Assembly: GCA_002344215.1 (NCBI GenBank)
Contig: DDSV01000009.1
Coordinates: 18,461-31,077, forward strand
Length of the DNA stretch: 12,617 nt
Direction of reading: 5' to 3'
Source of the DNA: Akkermansiaceae bacterium UBA2381
Lineage (GTDB): Bacteria; Verrucomicrobiota; Verrucomicrobiia; Verrucomicrobiales; DEV007
A model generated the notes under the pieces. That model worked only from the letters and a program-made list of their open reading frames with translations, had not been told where the DNA came from and did not search any database. Made by a program: the position numbers and the translations under genes. This document shows, piece after piece, positions 7,895-12,617 of this stretch. Each line of letters starts with the position of its first letter. Position 1 is the first letter of the stretch.

Positions 7895-9351
7895 CTGACG
7901 AAAATCACACGATGCAGGCGGGCTGATTTTTGAACGGCTGAACCGTCATCCGTTATGCCGGACCACTCCAGCATATCCTCGGTGGATTCGTCCATCGTGA
8001 TGGTGAACGAGGTATGGCCGAGTTCAAGATATGCGATGATTTCCGCGAGACCATGTTCGGGCGGGCGGGATTGTACGAGCTGGCGGAGCGTGACTTGGCT
8101 GGCCTCCCTGAGGCTTTGGCGGATATGGGCGGCGAGCGCGGCTTTGTCAACCAACCGCGCCGCGAATAGGGCGGACGTGTCGATTTCCTCGCCCAACGCG
8201 GTTAGTATCGCGGACGCCAACACGGGCTTAAATGGGGGCACGAACAGTGGGCGCTCGAAAGGCAGCGCGATGAATGCGGAGGTCTCGTTCATTTCCATGA
8301 ACGCGGCGCTCGTCGGCGGCGAATCGCGCACAGACAGCGATTTTGCCTCGATGCCGCGCAACAGGTCCATGATCCGGCGGTTTTCCAGCCACGCTTGATC
8401 GTCGAGGAACCGCCGCAGCTGCTTGGAAAGATCGGCGACCGTTCGCTGTGTGTGGTCTCCCGCCTGCAGCCAGTCGTAGTGGACGCGCCGCAGACGCGGG
8501 TCTGGTTCCGCTGCGGCGATGGCAGGGTGTTCGAGAATCGTATCCAGCAGATCTGTGAATTCCTGTTGGCGGCTATCAGACATCAGGAATTCCCAGAACG
8601 CCCGGAAACTGTTGCCCTGATCGGAGTCGTCGATTGCATCCCTGCGGCCCATGATTTCATCTAGTAGCGTGGCCTTGCCACCTTCCCAAAGAGCAATGCG
8701 TTCGCGCACCGAGCGGTCGAGTCGGCGAAAATTTTGCTCCACCTCTCGGAAGTCTGAAAGAAGGTCGCGGGCGATATTGGTGAACTGCTGGAACCGGTCG
8801 CGAAGGGCGGTGTCATTGAGCACTGCTACCTCGCCGGCCAGGGTGCGGGAAATTTCCTTATCGATCTCATCGCGGCGCTTTTGCAACTCGGTCACGCGAG
8901 CTTTGGGATCGGAACGGGAACCGGTGGCCATCTGACGGAGCAGGTCGAACAACAGTAGCAGCCGGGATTCAGTACCGACGAAACTGCGCGCATCCAGATC
9001 TCCCAACCAAGTTATTACTCGCTCGATGGCGGGTACCAGGTCGTAGGTAGGCTCGTCTGTGCCACGCGGATAGAATTTCCGCAACCAGCCCTTTGCGGGC
9101 GAAGACCAATCCGTCAGATATTCGCGGGCGGATCTCGGAAACGAGTCATCGCCCAAGCGCTCGCGTAAGACGAAAAGGTCGTCCTCAAGGGCCTCAATGA
9201 GGTCGGCTTCCGACATCAACCTTACGTTGGGCTGGATAAAAATGCGGTTGAGAAAAGAAACGACTAGAGGTGCGTTGGGCGAGCGCAACAATCGCCAGGA
9301 CGGATGCTCGTTTTGAAGAAGGTGGAGAGTATCGTAGTCGAGATCCGCCAT
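7891..9351 (-). CDS. jetA: Wadjet protein JetA (DUF3375, MukF/kleisin-like)
   Basis: JetA is the kleisin-like (MukF-related) subunit bridging the JetC heads, and it is the first gene of the operon. The 486-residue protein opens with MADLDYDTLHLLQNEHPSWR, typical of DUF3375. It continues with the conserved LMSEADLIEALEDDLFVLRE region and a following basic helix that contains YLTDWSSPAKGWLRKFY. A coiled segment lies at about 155-240 (rich in Glu/Arg, including VTELQKRRDEIDKEISRTL). ATG 9351 is preceded by GGGAG about ten bases upstream, an acceptable ribosome site. The upstream 330 bases are AT-richer than the genes and hold inverted and direct repeats, the likely control region for the whole jetABCD unit. 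Order, spacing and the complete A-B-C-D set identify a type I Wadjet system. Confidence 0.95.
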   Translation of the reverse strand: MADLDYDTLHLLQNEHPSWRLLRSPNAPLVVSFLNRIFIQPNVRLMSEADLIEALEDDLFVLRERLGDDSFPRSAREYLTDWSSPAKGWLRKFYPRGTDEPTYDLVPAIERVITWLGDLDARSFVGTESRLLLLFDLLRQMATGSRSDPKARVTELQKRRDEIDKEISRTLAGEVAVLNDTALRDRFQQFTNIARDLLSDFREVEQNFRRLDRSVRERIALWEGGKATLLDEIMGRRDAIDDSDQGNSFRAFWEFLMSDSRQQEFTDLLDTILEHPAIAAAEPDPRLRRVHYDWLQAGDHTQRTVADLSKQLRRFLDDQAWLENRRIMDLLRGIEAKSLSVRDSPPTSAAFMEMNETSAFIALPFERPLFVPPFKPVLASAILTALGEEIDTSALFAARLVDKAALAAHIRQSLREASQVTLRQLVQSRPPEHGLAEIIAYLELGHTSFTITMDESTEDMLEWSGITDDGSAVQKSARLHRVIFVR

Positions 9352-9685
9352 ATTGTGTCATCTCCCACCTAGGGACATTCAGATAACCTTAGAAAGCACG
9401 CAAATTTATTTACACCGAAGTGCGTCTTCACGCAGTTAACGACCGTCCGGGCCTGCTCCTTAAGTTATTTTTTCAGGCTCCTCGATCTAGTTGTCCCAGT
9501 TGTTGTTCTAGTCGTTTTTCATTTCATTGTTTCATTCCCGATTAGGAAATGAAATAAGCTATACGTTGTATCGGAAGAGCAAAGAGTAATTTGTTAGGAT
9601 TGGATGAAATCGATCGAAGTTGGTCAATAGAATGTTCAAAATAATCGTGGCACCGATGTGCGGCTAAATCGGCTACATTCAGTCA
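9352..9685. promoter_or_regulatory. AT-rich leader upstream of jetA
   Basis: These 334 bases have no convincing gene on either strand and are visibly AT-richer than the flanking genes. By position they must hold the jetABCD promoter, reading leftward. No clean -35/-10 pair stands out. Structures seen are a perfect 5-bp hairpin with a 4-base loop at 9421-9434 (tgcgt-cttc-acgca) and an overlapping alternative GAAG/CTTC stem at 9417-9429. There is also a larger inverted repeat at 9530-9555, two copies of the octamer ACATTCAG (9375-9382, 9675-9682) and two GGGACA/TGTCCC words. Regulatory function is an inference from position and repeats. Confidence 0.5.
9530..9555. repeat. imperfect inverted repeat, possible operator
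   Basis: The left arm tttcattcc (9530-9538) and right arm ggaaatgaaa (9545-9554) are inverted copies apart from one extra base, separated by six bases. Just upstream, between 9517 and 9533, the tttcatt word recurs, so the left side is also partly direct-repeated. It sits about 180-200 bases upstream of jetA and has no T-tract, so an operator is more plausible than a terminator. There is no direct evidence for a binding protein. Confidence 0.4.
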
Positions 9686-9826
9686 ATGACTAAGGCGATT
9701 CTGTTGATTCTGAGTTTTGTTTTCCTCATCTTTGGTTTGCTCAAACACTTACTCTCACATCAGGGGTGGGACATTCAGGGCCCGCTGGATACATTTTGTG
9801 TGAAATTACTGGTTTTCGTCAAATGA
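9686..9826 (+). CDS. possible 46-residue membrane peptide (doubtful)
   Basis: This short open frame encodes a peptide beginning MTKAILLILSFVFLIFGLL, one strong candidate transmembrane helix after a single Lys, followed by a polar middle part with GWDIQGPLD and a second short hydrophobic tail. It ends at a TGA inside the palindrome gatccgggatc. It is divergent from jetA. Against it: no Shine-Dalgarno, no recognised family, and the intergenic repeat GGGACATTCAG (9768-9778) runs through it. It may be a small membrane protein, a toxin-like peptide or chance. Confidence 0.25.
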   Translation: MTKAILLILSFVFLIFGLLKHLLSHQGWDIQGPLDTFCVKLLVFVK

Positions 9827-9840
9827 TCCGGGATCGTTCC

Positions 9841-9865
9841 CTGGGGGGCACTCCGCCGCCCCCAG
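9841..9865 (-). terminator. GC-rich hairpin downstream of CXXC-protein gene
   Basis: Arms ctggggggc (9841-9849) and gccccag-type partner gcccccag (9858-9865) pair over eight bases with one bulged G and an 8-base loop. The hairpin lies about 70 bases past the stop of the leftward gene ending at 9935 and could limit read-through toward jetA. There is no T-tract on either side, so it is not a canonical intrinsic terminator. Confidence 0.3.
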
Positions 9866-9934
9866 TTCCTGCCGCTCAAACTCTACGGGACAGGCCCACA
9901 GAAACACCCCCTGCGCCCCCCGACCAGCCCTCCC

Positions 9935-10549
9935 TCATTCCCCCGCGGCCGGACCATGCAGGGTTGCCCCGCTGCAGGAAGGGCAGAATTCCCAATCGGC
10001 ATAGGCTTTCGCGAGTTGATCGCCATTCCCGCCCTTTTTGAAATTCTCGAGCAGGGCGGTGCCCTTCTCACTCATTTTCTGCAGCGATTCACGCATCGCT
10101 TTTTCCCTGTCCTCCGGGAGATTCAAGAGCGCAAAGCGGGATTCGATCCAGCGCGAAACGATGGTCCGGATGAATTTTCTCCGGTCTTCGACGGTGCCCG
10201 AGACAAGGGCCCGTTCCTCATCGGAAAGACCCGCGCCGAATCCTTTCTGACTGACCTTTTTTGAAGTGAATTTCGGAGCGTCCCGGTAGGCGCGGAGAGC
10301 ATCGTAGGCCGGGCTGCAGATGGGGCAACCGATCACGAAGTGTTCCGTTCCCTTTTCGCCGAGAAGGATGGAAACGGTCTCCTCCGAAAGACCTTCTTCG
10401 TAGGCGCCCTCGAGCACGGCATAGAAGATGAAGCGATGTTCCTCAGGGAACTCGCGATGGATCAAGATCACGGGAGCCGCGTCAGCGGTCGCGGTGGCCG
10501 TGGCGATTCCAAAGAAAAGGCCGGCAAGAAGGGCATGAACACGTTTCAT
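9935..10549 (-). CDS. exported protein with two CXXC motifs, unknown function
   Basis: This is a 204-residue hypothetical protein. It starts with a typical Sec signal peptide (MKRVHALLAGLFFGIATATA, with probable cleavage after an Ala near residue 22-25), so it should act outside the cytoplasm. The mature part is mainly charged and helical. Two CXXC pairs stand out: GCPIC at 74-78 and FCPSC at 188-192, near the two ends of the mature chain. Four paired cysteines in an exported protein could bind a metal or haem-less cluster, or form redox disulfides; there is no CXXCH haem motif and no thioredoxin fold signature. ATG 10549 is chosen because it gives the signal peptide; the frame extends to 10606 but that adds a charged leader. 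It lies downstream of the DUF885 gene on the same strand, 108 bases away. No family recognised. Confidence 0.75.
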   Translation of the reverse strand: MKRVHALLAGLFFGIATATATADAAPVILIHREFPEEHRFIFYAVLEGAYEEGLSEETVSILLGEKGTEHFVIGCPICSPAYDALRAYRDAPKFTSKKVSQKGFGAGLSDEERALVSGTVEDRRKFIRTIVSRWIESRFALLNLPEDREKAMRESLQKMSEKGTALLENFKKGGNGDQLAKAYADWEFCPSCSGATLHGPAAGE

Positions 10550-10657
10550 GGAACCATCATACGCGGATTCCTCGAGGCGTTTGTCAGGAATTTGTAAATT
10601 CGGCAAACCCGGATTCCCGGTCCCCCGGGGAGAAGAGGCGGAGGAGCGGCGTGGCGC
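10550..10657. other. intergenic between DUF885 gene and CXXC-protein gene
   Basis: This is a 108-base gap between two leftward genes. It contains a short G/C palindrome (tcccccgggga, 10621-10631) and no T-tract, recognisable promoter or gene. Co-transcription of the two genes is possible but not shown. Confidence 0.4.
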
Positions 10658-12442
10658 TCACTGTCCACCGGCGTCGAACTTCCACTGGGCGGCGTAATCG
10701 GCCGTCAGTGGCAAGTCGTTCAGTGAAGCGCGGACCAGTTCCACGGGAATCGGCCCGAGGGTCAGGACGGTATCGTGGAATTGCTTCTCCGACATCCTGC
10801 CCTCGCCGACCCGCTCCCCATGGAGAGCCCGCAATTGCAGGCCGCCTAGCATGTAGCCGGCCTGATAGAGCGGAGAAAAATCTCCCTTGATGTAGCGGCG
10901 GACCTCGCTTTTCGCGCCGAAGGATTCATGGCCGACGCGATCGATGAGGAATTTCACCATGGCGTCCGGCTCCATCTCGCCGAGGTGAAACTTCAGCGTG
11001 ATGATGATGCGCGCACAGCGGTGCATGCGCCAGAAAAGTGCGCCGATCTTTTCCTCCGGCGTGTCGTGGTACCCGAGGTCCCACAGGCGCATCTCCCAAT
11101 AGAGCGCCCAACCCTCGACAAAAAAGGGCGTGCTGAACATCCGACGGTAGGGCCGGTTCCGCGCCGCCATGAAATTCTGCAAATGGTGCCCGGGAATGAG
11201 CTCGTGCGGCACCACGTTGTGCATGAAAGGTCGGCTGTTGCCGCGCATCGTCATGAGCTTGTCGGCGTGTTTCATGCCGTCGCTCGCATAGGCGATGAGC
11301 ATGTCGTGTCCGGCATAGGCCGCGTAGGGCGTGTGCTTCTGTTCGCCGGACGAAAGCATCCGCGTGCCCCACCATTCCTCGCAATCCGGCGGCACGGTGA
11401 CGAGTTGACGCGACTTAACGAAGTCGATCGCCTCGCGCCCTTCCTCGCGCGCCACCTTTTCCTGCTCGCCGGGTTTCACGTAATGCAGCTTCGTGCGCGC
11501 GAGCGCCTTCTTCCAATCATCACCCACACCCATTTCGCGGGCGGCCGCCTTCATCTGTTCCTCGCACCACGAAAACTCGCGCTCCGCCACGGCGATCAAT
11601 TCCGCGGGCGTGTAGGGAATGAATTCAATCCGGAGCTGCCTCTGCAATTCCTCCGCCCCGATCACTTTGCCGAGGAGCGGATCCTCCTCCTTGCCTTTGA
11701 CGCCGGCGATTTCCTCGCGGAGAAACTTCGCGTAGTCCGCCAGGGCCTTGGCCATCTCGTCGTAGGGTTGCTTCACCCACCACCCGAACTCCGGGGTGAA
11801 TCCGTTGTAGTTCTCGAACCAGCGCTTCAAGGAACCCGCCAATTCTTCCGTCACTTCGGCGCTGCGCAGGGCATCGTAGGGGGAAGGCATCGGCACCGGA
11901 GTGGTGTCATGCTTCTCCACCGGCGGCTCCTTTTTCTCAGGTGCCTTCTTCGACTGCTTCTCAGCCTCCTTTGCCGCCTTCAACTGCTCCTGCAGTTTCG
12001 TGATCTGTTCCGCGAGCGGGGCGAGGGATCCGGCCGCCTTCTCCGGCACGAGTGGTTCCCCGCGCACGCGGGCGTCCGCGAGGGAGTCGATCGCGCTTCG
12101 TGCCGGCAGCCAGGCGGACAGCTCGCGACGGGCTTCCTCGCGTTTCCCGAGACCTGCCTGCAGGGACTCGAGTTCGTTGCGGAAAAGCACGTAGTCGATC
12201 CGTTGATCGGCGGAAAGAGCGGCGAAGTCCACCTCCCTGAGGTGGGCCTGCCAATCATCGAGCAGCTTCCGCTCACGGGCCAGCTCGGCCTCCGAATCTC
12301 CGGAAATGGCCCAATGACGCGCCAGCAGATCCGCATCCGCCTGAAAGTCCTCGATCCGGTCACGCATCGGATCCGCCTGTGCCCCCTGACAGATCAGGCA
12401 AATGAGAGCCGCGGAAGGGAAAAGCGCTTTGGGGAATACCAT
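10658..12442 (-). CDS. exported DUF885 family zinc metallopeptidase homologue
   Basis: This 594-residue member of the DUF885 family is predicted to be a secreted or periplasmic metallopeptidase. The N-terminus (MVFPKALFPSAALICLICQG, followed by AQA-DP) reads as a Sec signal peptide. The C-terminal half carries the diagnostic VPHELIPGHHLQ (411-422), in which H413, E414 and H419 or H420 are probable zinc/catalytic residues, and FVEGWALYWE (441-450) with E443 as a probable third ligand. Other family-like segments are YAAYAGHD, MRGNSRPFMHNV and SPLYQAGYMLGGLQ near 522-536. A Lys/Glu/Pro-rich low-complexity insert (about 145-186) separates the N-terminal domain from the core. Length is usual for the family. 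No Shine-Dalgarno is visible before ATG 12442. The substrate is unknown. It is unrelated to the defence genes by function. Confidence 0.93.
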   Translation of the reverse strand: MVFPKALFPSAALICLICQGAQADPMRDRIEDFQADADLLARHWAISGDSEAELARERKLLDDWQAHLREVDFAALSADQRIDYVLFRNELESLQAGLGKREEARRELSAWLPARSAIDSLADARVRGEPLVPEKAAGSLAPLAEQITKLQEQLKAAKEAEKQSKKAPEKKEPPVEKHDTTPVPMPSPYDALRSAEVTEELAGSLKRWFENYNGFTPEFGWWVKQPYDEMAKALADYAKFLREEIAGVKGKEEDPLLGKVIGAEELQRQLRIEFIPYTPAELIAVAEREFSWCEEQMKAAAREMGVGDDWKKALARTKLHYVKPGEQEKVAREEGREAIDFVKSRQLVTVPPDCEEWWGTRMLSSGEQKHTPYAAYAGHDMLIAYASDGMKHADKLMTMRGNSRPFMHNVVPHELIPGHHLQNFMAARNRPYRRMFSTPFFVEGWALYWEMRLWDLGYHDTPEEKIGALFWRMHRCARIIITLKFHLGEMEPDAMVKFLIDRVGHESFGAKSEVRRYIKGDFSPLYQAGYMLGGLQLRALHGERVGEGRMSEKQFHDTVLTLGPIPVELVRASLNDLPLTADYAAQWKFDAGGQ

Positions 12443-12617
12443 GGGATCGTTAGGGCGAAGGCAGGATTTGCAATCTAGCGGGGGTCGGTGCGTTTGCCAC
12501 TAAATCCAGGGAGCCCGGTGGCATTCGCTTCTTCCCGGCTGACGAGGGGCTTCCCTTGAAAATAGGCTGGAAATAGGGACAGGCCCCGGGAACTTTCGTT
12601 CTTCGTTCTTCGTTCTT
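12443..12617. other. intergenic upstream of DUF885 gene
   Basis: There is no gene in these 175 bases. They should contain the promoter of the leftward DUF885 gene, but I see no convincing -35/-10 pair. The word GGGACAGGCCC at 12576-12586 repeats one at 9887-9897, so the two right-hand genes lie between copies. Confidence 0.45.
12597..12617. repeat. 7-bp tandem repeat at right window edge
   Basis: The unit cgttctt occurs three times exactly (12597-12603, 12604-12610, 12611-12617) and runs to the last base, so the array probably continues. It is intergenic, upstream of the DUF885 gene. Confidence 0.85.

Noticed and set aside
9457..9480. T-rich run after GCCTG/CAGGC arms as a terminator
   Set aside because: The T-run is inside the 18-base loop rather than after the stem, and the stem is only 5 bp.
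10928..12478. 516-codon open frame on + strand
   Set aside because: It is fully antisense to the DUF885 gene, has His/Arg/Leu-rich content typical of a high-GC shadow frame, and shows no family motif. The opposite strand has a clear signal peptide and HExxPGHH motif.
1..12617. CRISPR array, tRNA, rRNA, integrase or transposase
   Set aside because: I saw no regularly spaced repeats of CRISPR length, no recognisable structural-RNA sequence, and no recombinase motif in any confident gene.

Overview
The window looks like a bacterial chromosome segment of moderately high GC with an accessory defence cluster on its left three quarters and two ordinary exported-protein genes on its right. No marker gene fixes the taxon. 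The DUF885 metallopeptidase with a Lys/Glu-rich insert, the small exported CXXC protein and the short G/C-rich intergenic repeats would fit Verrucomicrobiota or a related group, but this is a weak inference. Both ends of the window run into short tandem repeats (8-bp units at base 2, 7-bp units up to the last base), so it may be an assembly contig broken at repeats.

Left block, + strand (76-2574): a stand-alone von Willebrand A (VWA) protein with an intact MIDAS metal site, then two different HNH endonuclease genes in tandem. The first is of the HNH_2 restriction-endonuclease type. The second has an N-terminal domain resembling the sulfur-binding domain of ScoMcrA-like type IV restriction enzymes. 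They point toward, and converge on, the next block.

Central block, - strand (2666-9351): a complete, apparently intact type I Wadjet operon, jetA-jetB-jetC-jetD (DUF3375, DUF4194, MukB-like SMC ATPase, DUF3322/DUF2220 Toprim nuclease). All three junctions overlap (4, 8 and 4 bases), so the genes are almost certainly translated as one coupled unit. From the family, JetABC forms an SMC loop extruder that senses small circular DNA, and JetD cleaves it. With the HNH genes this makes a compact defence island against plasmids and possibly modified phage DNA.

The leader between jetA and the right block (9352-9934) is visibly AT-richer than the genes. It holds inverted and direct repeats, a doubtful 46-codon hydrophobic ORF and a GC-rich hairpin. 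Right block, - strand (9935-12442): a signal-peptide protein of unknown function with two CXXC motifs, and a 594-residue exported DUF885 zinc-peptidase homologue.

The main system here is a known one (Wadjet). The less described points are the HNH pair next to it, an intergenic GGGACA motif family that seems excluded from the genes, and the repeats in the jetA leader. No tRNA, rRNA, CRISPR array, integrase or transposase was seen.
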